Below are positions 32,942-40,632 of a stretch of DNA of 64,000 nt, piece after piece (within the stretch, counting starts at the first letter, position 1; each line of letters begins with the position of its first letter). The notes below the pieces were generated by a model. The model worked only from the letters and a program-made list of their open reading frames with translations, was not told the origin of the DNA and made no database searches. Position numbers and translations under genes: made by a program. Source of the DNA: Aquimarina sp. Aq78 (lineage in GTDB: Bacteria; Bacteroidota; Bacteroidia; Flavobacteriales; Flavobacteriaceae); contig NZ_OMKA01000031.1 in the NCBI RefSeq assembly GCF_900299525.1, positions 1 through 64,000 of the forward strand, written 5' to 3'.

Positions 32942-33421
32942 TTAATCTATATGTATTACCAAGGGAAGTCTATATAGTGTAGTAACAGGTGTGCTGCGCG
33001 TATGGGCAGGTTTAACCTCTGGCAGAGAACTAATACTTTTTTCTAAACTGTCTTTTAGATCTGGGATTTGTGCTTCTATGTTAGGTGGCAATCTGAAATC
33101 TTCGAGTATAATTTTTCCTTCATTGGTTATAAGTAAAGGAACCCATATCGTATCGTTAATGGCTTCTTTTACTGTAATGGTGTGTTTTATAAGGTAGTTA
33201 TGTATATGTTGTGTGATTGTATTCTGAAAACATTGTTCTAGTTCTTCTTCAGATTTTCGCTTACAAACTGCGAATAGTGGAGGTTGTTCTACTTCGTTCC
33301 AGTTTAGTTTTTCTAGTCCTTCTTTTATGATATCATCTTTATGCTCTTTTTTAAGCACAAAATCTTTACATGAAAACAACGTAAAAGCCAATAGACCTAT
33401 ATACCAATTCCTTACACTCAT
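32942..33421 (-). CDS. lipoprotein with TonB-C-like domain
   Basis: From the ATG at 33421 (an upstream TTG at 33448 is less likely) the protein has 159 residues and a lipoprotein signal (AFTLFSCKD). After a Cys-containing helical segment (AVCKRKSEEELEQCFQNTI) comes a TonB-C-like beta domain (DTIWVPLLITNEGKIIL, then LPEVKPAH and LYRLPLVIHI). The same plan is seen in the 150-residue protein at 36840 and inside the M56 sensor at 34638, so the three belong together. It is the last gene of the second mecI-M56 cluster. Function unknown; energy transduction is not implied, as there is no TonB anchor. Confidence 0.65.
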   Translation of the reverse strand: MSVRNWYIGLLAFTLFSCKDFVLKKEHKDDIIKEGLEKLNWNEVEQPPLFAVCKRKSEEELEQCFQNTITQHIHNYLIKHTITVKEAINDTIWVPLLITNEGKIILEDFRLPPNIEAQIPDLKDSLEKSISSLPEVKPAHTRSTPVTTLYRLPLVIHID

Positions 33422-33478
33422 TATGCGTAGACTATTTCGGATAGCCAAACTACATAAAATTTTTAAGAGAGAGAAGTA

Positions 33479-34648
33479 TTACTTGGTTTTGGTCTTATTT
33501 TGGATTTCTTCTTCCAGCTGAGCTATTCTTTTTTTGACAATCATATTAAAATAATCTTTTTTATCAGTATCAAACTTTTCGAGATAATTGTTGTAATATT
33601 TTAGCTTAATTTCAGGGTCTTGATAGTAAGCATCTGCAAACATTGCTAATTGATAGTGAGCTCTAGTATTGTTAGGATCTTCTTTAATTGCTAGTTTGGC
33701 ATACTGTATCGCTTTTTTCCATTTTTCCTGAAAACGATATATCAATGCAATAGAAAGAAGATCTTCTTCTAGAGGAGTATCTTTTAGTGCAAGTGCTTTC
33801 TTGTAATATTCTAATGCATTGTCATATTTTTTGAGCTGTTGATAAGCATATCCAAGTAATGAATAGGTGTTCGGGGACTTGTTGTTATATTTTAGTACTT
33901 CATTAAAATGAGAAATCGCCTTTTTATATTCATGAGTTTTACTGTAGCACAATCCTAGTTTAGAATGTATAAATTCGTTTTCCTGATTTAGTTTAAGCAG
34001 TTTTTGAAAATAGGGAAGCGCGTTATCATAATCTTTGCGAAATAAAAAATTCTGCCCCAAAACACCAATGAGTTCAACATTTTCAGAATATGAGCGCAGG
34101 CCTATATTTGCTGTTTTCAAGACCATATCATAATTCCTTTTTTTTAGGTAGTTCTTTGAGATTTCAAAACAACTTTTTTGATGCGTACTATCTAGCCGAA
34201 AAGCTTCTTTAAAATAAGAGATCGCCAGTGTGTCTTTCTGCCTTTTTTTAATTACCCCTAATCGATATTGAAAATCAGGATTTTTTGGATGTTTTAAAAC
34301 AAGGTCTGTATACATGCTATCTGCTTTTTTTAGTTTACCAGTGATCATCAATAACTTGGCGTATTCTAATTTTACAGAAGTGGTAAGGTTCGTGGTTTTT
34401 AATACTTGTTTGTAGTACGATAATGCATCTGTATAAGTCCCTTTGGCTCTATGTGATTTTGCGATTTGTAATAGGGTATATTGATCTTTAGGCACTATTT
34501 CCTGATATTTTTTAATCGCATTAGTGTAATCCCCAAAATTATATAAGCTATCAGCTATGGTCAAGGCCGAAGGCTGGGCTTTGGCTTGAATGATTAAACA
34601 AAATACTAGTAGTAATGATAGAACTGTACGCTTTTTTTTATTTGCCAT
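33479..34648 (-). CDS. secreted tetratricopeptide-repeat protein
   Basis: The 389-residue protein has a signal peptide (1-24, QAKA-Q) and about nine TPR units over the whole length, for example YTNAIKKYQEIVPKDQYTLL and YDNALEYYKKALALKDTPL. It is periplasmic or surface-facing. It starts inside the end of the M56 gene (11-base overlap), which strongly suggests joint function with that sensor, for example as a protein-interaction partner in the periplasm (inference). Confidence 0.85.
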   Translation of the reverse strand: MANKKKRTVLSLLLVFCLIIQAKAQPSALTIADSLYNFGDYTNAIKKYQEIVPKDQYTLLQIAKSHRAKGTYTDALSYYKQVLKTTNLTTSVKLEYAKLLMITGKLKKADSMYTDLVLKHPKNPDFQYRLGVIKKRQKDTLAISYFKEAFRLDSTHQKSCFEISKNYLKKRNYDMVLKTANIGLRSYSENVELIGVLGQNFLFRKDYDNALPYFQKLLKLNQENEFIHSKLGLCYSKTHEYKKAISHFNEVLKYNNKSPNTYSLLGYAYQQLKKYDNALEYYKKALALKDTPLEEDLLSIALIYRFQEKWKKAIQYAKLAIKEDPNNTRAHYQLAMFADAYYQDPEIKLKYYNNYLEKFDTDKKDYFNMIVKKRIAQLEEEIQNKTKTK

Positions 34649-36305
34649 TTATTCGTTGGATGTATAAATCTTCATTGTATTTTTCATTCATGTTAGAACG
34701 AAGCATTTTCTTAGCTTCTTCCTGAGTATCGTATCTTTTGAGATACAGATAAAAATATCCGTCTTTTGGATTTTTATAGAATTTCGAGTTTAACCCTCTT
34801 GTTTTTAATTCTTGTAGACGCTCATCCAAATATTTTTTATGCTTAAAGATATTAGTAATCAAATAATATCCTGATTTAATGTACTGAGTTTTCTTATCAA
34901 GAAGTGTTTCTGTTAGTGCAGGAGCGCCTCTATTATTTGTTAGGAGCTTTTTTTGGTTTTCACTTTTATCCTCTTTTATCTGGATTATAATGGGTAATGA
35001 ATATAAAACTGCTACTTTCTTACCTTCGTGTTCCCCGGGGATCATTGGTGGTATTGAGCTAATCACCCTTCTGGCTTCAGTTTCAAGAGCAGCAGATGGT
35101 CCACGAGCCTGAATATCAGTGATTGTTCCTGTGCTGTCAATTTTAAAGCGGACGTATATACGATTTATACCTGGTTTTGCATAAGGTTGTATAGCTTTTA
35201 TATTGAAATTAGTGTTTACAAATTTCTTGATTTCATCAGAAACACATTTTTTTATTAGACTCTTATCTGTGATCTCTTTACATGTTTTTGTTGTAGGGAT
35301 TTTATCGATTAGAATAAATGGAATTCCTTTTTTAGTATTATAATCAGAAGAGCCTTTTTTTTCTGCTTGTAATTGCTCTATTCCTTTTATGGTAGGAGTT
35401 GTAATTTGTTCTTTATCAAAAAAATTATCAGAAGTTTCTTTTTCCGAAAAAGAAGTAAAAACTAGCATGAGAACCAGTACAGGTATAATGGCCAGATACT
35501 TATATTTGGCGATCGATTGTGATTGCGATTTTTGTAACATAAAGATTCGTTTTTTAAGTAACGAATGATCATAAAATTGATTGATAAATTTTATGTTTTC
35601 AGTATCAAAAACACTAGTTAGTAATTGTTCGCAATATTTTCTCTTTCCTAGTATTTTAATGCTTTTTGCATCTGCAATAAATTCGTGAAGAGTGTTTGTC
35701 TTAGATTGGTACACATATACTAGCGGATTAAACCAAAAGATAGTTTTCAAAAATTCAAACCACAATAAATCCAAAGAATGCTTTTCCTTGAGATGAATGA
35801 TTTCATGAGTGATAATCTGTTCTTTTTCTATATCTGATATTTGATCTCCTAAGTATATTGTGTTCCAGAATGAGAAGGCATCTTTGCTATTAATTAATGT
35901 ATAGACAGTATAATTTTCTATGCGATTAAAACCTGAACACTTTTTTAATTGCCTAAGTTTTACAATTTTCCGGATGAATAAAATGAGCATAAAAAAGGCT
36001 CCAATTCCATAACATAACTGCCACCAATTCATATTTCCCGTTGGATCCGAAATGTATAATGCAGAAAAAGCTTCTGCTCCGGTTTGCTGTCCTATAAATA
36101 CTGTTGGTAGCTGAAAGATGTATTCCTTAGGGATATTTTCTCGTATGCTTTTGATCTTTATAAAGGGCAAAATAAAAGAAAGTAGAGAGGTGCTTAATAA
36201 GTACAATCTGTTTAAAGAGAAGAATGTATCTTTTTTATGAAACACGTCATAAAGCACTAAAAACAGGACTTGAGAAATAACAGTTTGTAGTAGATAGTAG
36301 AGCAT
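34638..36305 (-). CDS. M56-family membrane metallopeptidase sensor with TonB-C-like and SPOR-like domains
   Basis: The 555-residue protein has the BlaR1-type core: membrane segments at about 1-19, 33-50, 95-111 and 268-285, the zinc motif HEIIHLKEKH (167-176) and LHEFIADAKS (206-215). The exterior part has two domains: a TonB-C-like module (about 345-443; YAKPGINRIYVRFKID, YSLPIIIQI) and a SPOR-like end (about 478-552; SGYYLITNIFKHKKYLDERL, KDGYFYLYLKRYDTQEEA). SPOR domains bind denuded peptidoglycan, so this sensor may watch the cell wall (inference). It follows mecI by five bases and overlaps the TPR gene by 11. Confidence 0.88.
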   Translation of the reverse strand: MLYYLLQTVISQVLFLVLYDVFHKKDTFFSLNRLYLLSTSLLSFILPFIKIKSIRENIPKEYIFQLPTVFIGQQTGAEAFSALYISDPTGNMNWWQLCYGIGAFFMLILFIRKIVKLRQLKKCSGFNRIENYTVYTLINSKDAFSFWNTIYLGDQISDIEKEQIITHEIIHLKEKHSLDLLWFEFLKTIFWFNPLVYVYQSKTNTLHEFIADAKSIKILGKRKYCEQLLTSVFDTENIKFINQFYDHSLLKKRIFMLQKSQSQSIAKYKYLAIIPVLVLMLVFTSFSEKETSDNFFDKEQITTPTIKGIEQLQAEKKGSSDYNTKKGIPFILIDKIPTTKTCKEITDKSLIKKCVSDEIKKFVNTNFNIKAIQPYAKPGINRIYVRFKIDSTGTITDIQARGPSAALETEARRVISSIPPMIPGEHEGKKVAVLYSLPIIIQIKEDKSENQKKLLTNNRGAPALTETLLDKKTQYIKSGYYLITNIFKHKKYLDERLQELKTRGLNSKFYKNPKDGYFYLYLKRYDTQEEAKKMLRSNMNEKYNEDLYIQRINGK

Positions 36306-36310
36306 AATTT

Positions 36311-36670
36311 CTATTTTTCTTTATCCAATTCTTTTAAGATATGTTCCAGATCTTTGATATCCATATCATTCTTTTTTACGAAAAAAGAGACCATATTTCT
36401 AAAAGACCCATTAAAATAATTGTTCATTAACTTGTTAAGAGATTGATTGCTATACTCTTCCTTTTTAACAAGAGGGAAGTAGATGTAGCCTTTGCCTTTT
36501 TTACGATGAGAAACAAATTCTTTGTTTTCCAGGATTCTGATAATTGTAGAAATAGTGTTGTATGCAGGCTTAGGATCTGGCATTTGCTCAATAATAGAAG
36601 CAACATTGGCTTCTTCTAGTTGCCATAACCATTGCATTACTTCTTCTTCTGCTTTTGTGAGTTGTTTCAT
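36311..36670 (-). CDS. BlaI/MecI/CopY-family transcriptional repressor
   Basis: The 119-residue protein has the MecI winged helix (LTKAEEEVMQWLWQLEEANV, YNTISTIIRILENKEFVSHR) and the C-terminal dimerisation segment. It is first in the operon mecI-M56-TPR-lipoprotein. Upstream are two large inverted repeats built from AACTAA/TTAGTT (36711-36779) around a TATATTTG promoter element, the probable operators. The motif differs from the TACA/TGTA palindrome of the other MecI at 4693, so the two repressors likely control separate targets. Confidence 0.92.
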   Translation of the reverse strand: MKQLTKAEEEVMQWLWQLEEANVASIIEQMPDPKPAYNTISTIIRILENKEFVSHRKKGKGYIYFPLVKKEEYSNQSLNKLMNNYFNGSFRNMVSFFVKKNDMDIKDLEHILKELDKEK

Positions 36671-36710
36671 CTATTTGCTGTTGTATTGTGTTTCCGCAAA
36701 GGCGAAAATG

Positions 36711-36779
36711 ATATAACTAAAAACTTAGTTATATAAAACAAATATAACTAAAAAATTAGTTTAAACTAATTTTTTAGTT
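36711..36779 (-). promoter_or_regulatory. promoter element between two large MecI operator palindromes
   Basis: O1: ATATAACTAA (36711-36720) and TTAGTTATAT (36725-36734) with a four-base spacer. O2: a perfect 34-bp palindrome at 36746-36779, arm AACTAAAAAATTAGTTT, containing two AACTAA..TTAGTT dyads. TATATTTG (36746-36739, minus) between them fits the -7 consensus, so O1 covers the transcript start and O2 the -33 region. Confidence 0.7.
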
Positions 36780-36839
36780 GAAAAGATCAAAAAGTTGATT
36801 GTGTGTATTTAAAAAAGCAGGATTCAGAATTTTTCAGAA

Positions 36840-37292
36840 TTAATCGTTACCCGTGATTCGTTTTTGCGAAGGTAGGTTGATCTCTGTTGCTTGTATTTCG
36901 AATACAATAGGTAGAGTGTATATGTCTTCAAAAACTTCTTTCTCTTCTGTAGAAGTCTTTTCTGATCTGAGAATTGCATACGGAAAAGATTGTAGCGTTT
37001 TTATGGCTTCCAGTTCTAACTCTATAGATGATGATTTTGCCTGGATATCAACTATTCGACCAATTTGATCAATTTTAAATCGGGTGTATACTCGATTAGA
37101 ACCTGGCTTCGCATGGGATGTTATTGCTGCGATATCATAATTAGCATCTACAAATTCCTGAATTGTATTAATGATACAATTTCTTCTTATGCGTTCGTTT
37201 GTTGAATTGTTACATTTTATAGAAGGATTATCTTGAGAAAAGGATGTAGAAAACATTAGTAATCCAATAGATACTATTAAAATGGATCGCAT
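36840..37292 (-). CDS. secreted TonB-C-like protein
   Basis: The 150-residue protein has a signal peptide (1-19, TSFS-Q) and a domain clearly homologous to residues 350-443 of the neighbouring M56 sensor: NCIINTIQEFVDANYDIAA, HAKPGSNRVYTRFKID, GRIVDIQAK and YTLPIVFEIQ. The pre-domain cysteines are also shared. It may be a free-standing ligand or competitor for the sensor domain (inference). It lies upstream of the mecI operators on the same strand, with no visible terminator between. Confidence 0.7.
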   Translation of the reverse strand: MRSILIVSIGLLMFSTSFSQDNPSIKCNNSTNERIRRNCIINTIQEFVDANYDIAAITSHAKPGSNRVYTRFKIDQIGRIVDIQAKSSSIELELEAIKTLQSFPYAILRSEKTSTEEKEVFEDIYTLPIVFEIQATEINLPSQKRITGND

Positions 37293-37462
37293 AATTTTGG
37301 GGTAGTTTTATAATCAATTAATGATTTATTTGTGTTTGCGTGAACAAAAAAAATAAATAAAAGTGTATTAAAATGTATATAAAGAAACTAATAGATGAAA
37401 GGCATAGTTAATTGATATTGGCGTAACAAATCAGAAACATTATCGTCATATAAATAAAGAAC

Positions 37463-37963
37463 ATGGATATAGCATTAATCATCATAGGGTTTTTATTCTG
37501 CCTCCTGGGGTTGGTAGGAAGTTTTCTTCCTGTGTTACCTGGGCCATTTACTTCGTGGATAGGATTATTGATTATTCATCTTACAGATGCAATCCCACAA
37601 AACTGGACTTTTTTAGGAATTACACTAGGGATATCGATAGTAGTTTGGGTTCTTGATTATATTGTACCTGCATTAGGCACAAAACGATTTGGTGGTACTA
37701 AATATGGAATGATAGGTAGCTCTCTTGGTCTTATTATCGGGATCATATTTATGGGCCCCTTCGGTATTATAATAGGTCCTTTTGCTGGCGCATTTATTGG
37801 GGAGCTTATAAAAGACAGTAGCGAATCTTCAAAAGCATTAAAGGCTGCTTTTGGTTCTTTTATTGGTTTTTTGGCAGGTACATTTCTTAAGTTTATCGTA
37901 TCTGTTGGGTTCCTCATCTTCTTTTTTGTAAAAGTATGGGAGAGTTGGGGAGAACTGTTTTAA
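37463..37963 (+). CDS. DUF456 domain membrane protein
   Basis: The 166-residue protein has four hydrophobic segments and the DUF456 pattern: PVLPGPFTSWIGLLIIHLTD, a YIVPALGTKRFGGTKYG loop and glycine-zipper-rich helices (IGIIFMGPFGIIIGPFAGAF). The glycine zippers suggest tight helix packing or oligomers. Function is not established. It is monocistronic, divergent from the TonB-C-like gene. Confidence 0.85.
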   Translation: MDIALIIIGFLFCLLGLVGSFLPVLPGPFTSWIGLLIIHLTDAIPQNWTFLGITLGISIVVWVLDYIVPALGTKRFGGTKYGMIGSSLGLIIGIIFMGPFGIIIGPFAGAFIGELIKDSSESSKALKAAFGSFIGFLAGTFLKFIVSVGFLIFFFVKVWESWGELF

Positions 37964-38188
37964 ATTCTTATATCTATATCATAGCTTTCTGAGCGATAAT
38001 CTTGATCATAAATATTCATTTTGATATATAAGCCTATATATCCTATATAATAATACCCCCATATACCGGTTATCTATAAATATAAGATATGCAAAAGATG
38101 TATTACAGGTTTTGTTGCGTATTTGGTATAAATTTTGTGAAAAAAACAAGTATTTTGCAAAAACACACACAAAACTCAACTTTTTTTT

Positions 38189-39277
38189 ATGGACACGATA
38201 TTTATTTTCTTTTTAGTCTTGGGTATACAATCCCTGATAGTTGCTTTAATCTTACTTTTTTATAAATCCAAAAAACAAAAGGTAAATAGATATTTAGGGT
38301 TTTTTTTCATTTTTCTTAGTATAGAATTGTTTAGCTACGTTTTGATGCGAAATACTGATCAATTTATAGCATCTTATAACCCTTTTCGGTTTAATTTCTT
38401 GAACATGGTTTTTATTTATTTCTATGCTGTAGAGACTGCGGGTATTGAAATCAAGAATAAGTATCGATATTATATTCCTGGTATATTAGAATTTTTTATT
38501 CTGTCTTTGATTTTTGTTAAAGTAAATAATACCCCGGATTTAGTATATTCTCGTAATACCATAATGTTTTTGTATTCTTATATAATTTCTGCCTCGATTT
38601 TTATTGCATATATGTGTATAAGAATACTATTTGTTATTAAGGATCATACTACTTTTTTGCCCTTCTTTTACGCAGATACAAGATATAAATCTCTGTTATG
38701 GTTAAAGATATTCTGTATTGTATTTATTATTTATCATATAATGGCATTGGCATCTGTGATTGTTTTGTCAGAATTTAAGTATATGACAACGATATCTGAT
38801 GGTTTGTCTTTATTGTTATTGTATTATTTTACCATAGGAAGTTTAATACAAATTAACATTGTTAATATCACATCTAAAAACGAGGTAGAATCATCAAAAC
38901 GTAAACAAGAAGAAAATAAGGAAATTTATAAACGAGTTTCCAAAGCAATAGAGCGATGTATGATAGAGAAAAAAGCTTTTCTGGATCCGGATATGACGTT
39001 AAAGGCTTTTGCAAAAAGAGTGGGAGAGTCGAGTCGTCTTATTTCTAAAACTATTAATGAGATGGAGTATAAGAACTTTAACTTGTATCTTAATCATTAC
39101 AGAGTTGAAGAATTTAAAACACTTATAGAATCAGAGAAATATCAAAAATATAGCAATACGGCATTGGCTAAGGAGGCCGGATTTAATTCGAGAGCTTCTT
39201 TTTATAAAAACTTTAAAGATATTGTAGGGATTTCTCCTTCAGATTATTTTGAGAGTTTAAATCAGGATACCATATAG
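38189..39277 (+). CDS. membrane-bound AraC-type regulator, copy 1
   Basis: The 362-residue protein has about seven hydrophobic segments in residues 1-230 and a C-terminal AraC HTH (about 262-355; LKAFAKRVGESSRLISKTIN and LAKEAGFNSRASFYKNFKDI, ending ISPSDYFESL). It is a one-component regulator that would sense at the membrane. The next gene is a close paralogue of the same length, 55 bases downstream. The 225 bases upstream show no recognisable promoter element. Inducer and targets are unknown. Confidence 0.88.
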   Translation: MDTIFIFFLVLGIQSLIVALILLFYKSKKQKVNRYLGFFFIFLSIELFSYVLMRNTDQFIASYNPFRFNFLNMVFIYFYAVETAGIEIKNKYRYYIPGILEFFILSLIFVKVNNTPDLVYSRNTIMFLYSYIISASIFIAYMCIRILFVIKDHTTFLPFFYADTRYKSLLWLKIFCIVFIIYHIMALASVIVLSEFKYMTTISDGLSLLLLYYFTIGSLIQINIVNITSKNEVESSKRKQEENKEIYKRVSKAIERCMIEKKAFLDPDMTLKAFAKRVGESSRLISKTINEMEYKNFNLYLNHYRVEEFKTLIESEKYQKYSNTALAKEAGFNSRASFYKNFKDIVGISPSDYFESLNQDTI

Positions 39278-39332
39278 GTTTTTTTTAGTTCAAAAAATCA
39301 TTTTTTTAACGCATCAATATTTTTTTTAAATA

Positions 39333-40421
39333 ATGGATACTTTATTTATATTCTATTTGGCTTTAGGAATACAATCCTTGATCGTTGCCTTGATTTTATT
39401 TTTTTATAAATCCCAGAAACAAAAAGTAAATAAATATTTAGGGTTTTTCTTTATCTCTCTTTGTATTGAATTGCTGAGTTTTGTGTTGTTGTGGGACATG
39501 GAGGAAATGTTCAAATCTTACAATCCGTTCACATTCAATTTTTTGAATATGGTCCTCGTTTTTTTCTATGCTACAGAGACTGCAGGTATTGAGATTAAGA
39601 ATAAGTATCGATATTATATTCCTGCTATACTAGAATTTTTTGTGTTTTCTATACTCCTTATAAAAGTAATTGGGAGTCCAGACCTTGCGTTTTCTATGGA
39701 GTATATCTTGTTTTTATATTTTGATTTGTTTTCTTCCACTGTTTTTATAATCTATATGTGTGTGAGAACGATACTGGTTATCAAGGATCATAATAAGTTT
39801 TTACCTTTCTTTTATACAGATATAAAATATAAATCTTTAGTATGGTTAGCTGTATTTTGTATGGCATTCATTGTTTATCACTTAATTGCATTTGGTGCTG
39901 TGATTACTTCGTTTGAGGGTGAGTATATACGATTTGTACTTGATGGCTTGGCTTTATTATTGTTGTATTATTTGACCATAGGAAGTTTGACACAAATTAA
40001 CATTGTTAATATTACGTCTGAAAGCGAGGTGAAGTTGTCAAAGCGCAAACAAGAAGAAAATAAGGGAGTTTATAAACGAGTTTCCAAAGTAATAGAGCGG
40101 TGTATGGTAGATGAAAAAGCTTTTCTGGATCAAGATATGACTTTAAAAACTTTTGCAAAAAGAGTAGGAGTGTCAAGCCGTATCATTTCTAAAACTATTA
40201 ATGAAATGGAGTACAAGAACTTTAATATGTATCTTAATCATTATAGAGTTGAAGAATTTAAAACGTTAATAGGATCAGAGAAATATCAAAAATATAGTAA
40301 TACTGCATTAGCAAAAGAAGCTGGTTTTAATTCGAGAGCTTCTTTTTATAAAAACTTTAAAGATATTGCGGGTATTTCTCCATCAGATTATTTTGAGAGT
40401 TTAAATTCTGATGTTGTTTAA
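39333..40421 (+). CDS. membrane-bound AraC-type regulator, copy 2
   Basis: This 362-residue protein has the same length and layout as the preceding gene; the HTH regions are almost identical (LKTFAKRVGVSSRIISKTIN; FNSRASFYKNFKDIAGISPS) and the membrane parts differ more, mainly in the predicted loops around residues 45-60, 110-130 and 190-205. This is a tandem duplication with a diverging sensor and a conserved DNA-binding part, so both may act on the same sites. It is followed by a strong bidirectional terminator. Confidence 0.88.
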   Translation: MDTLFIFYLALGIQSLIVALILFFYKSQKQKVNKYLGFFFISLCIELLSFVLLWDMEEMFKSYNPFTFNFLNMVLVFFYATETAGIEIKNKYRYYIPAILEFFVFSILLIKVIGSPDLAFSMEYILFLYFDLFSSTVFIIYMCVRTILVIKDHNKFLPFFYTDIKYKSLVWLAVFCMAFIVYHLIAFGAVITSFEGEYIRFVLDGLALLLLYYLTIGSLTQINIVNITSESEVKLSKRKQEENKGVYKRVSKVIERCMVDEKAFLDQDMTLKTFAKRVGVSSRIISKTINEMEYKNFNMYLNHYRVEEFKTLIGSEKYQKYSNTALAKEAGFNSRASFYKNFKDIAGISPSDYFESLNSDVV

Positions 40422-40535
40422 TTCTGGAGAGAATTGACTTATATGTTTATTCAATGATAGATACATAGTGTTTATGTTTTTGATGATCTTACTTAAAGTT
40501 TGAATGTCAATGCCTAATTAGCTAAGAAATTAAAA

Positions 40536-40570
40536 TAAAACCGCCTGGAAATATTTCCAGGCGATTCTTT
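40536..40570. terminator. bidirectional terminator
   Basis: A perfect 22-bp GC-containing palindrome at 40542-40563 (arm CGCCTGGAAAT), with TTTTATTTTAA after it on the minus strand and a weaker T-rich stretch on the plus strand. It serves the AraC pair and the convergent M4 protease gene. Confidence 0.8.
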
Positions 40571-40632
40571 CTGCTAAAATCTAAGTTGAGTTAGAAGAGT
40601 TAGCTGATATTCATAACTACACAAATAACTTA

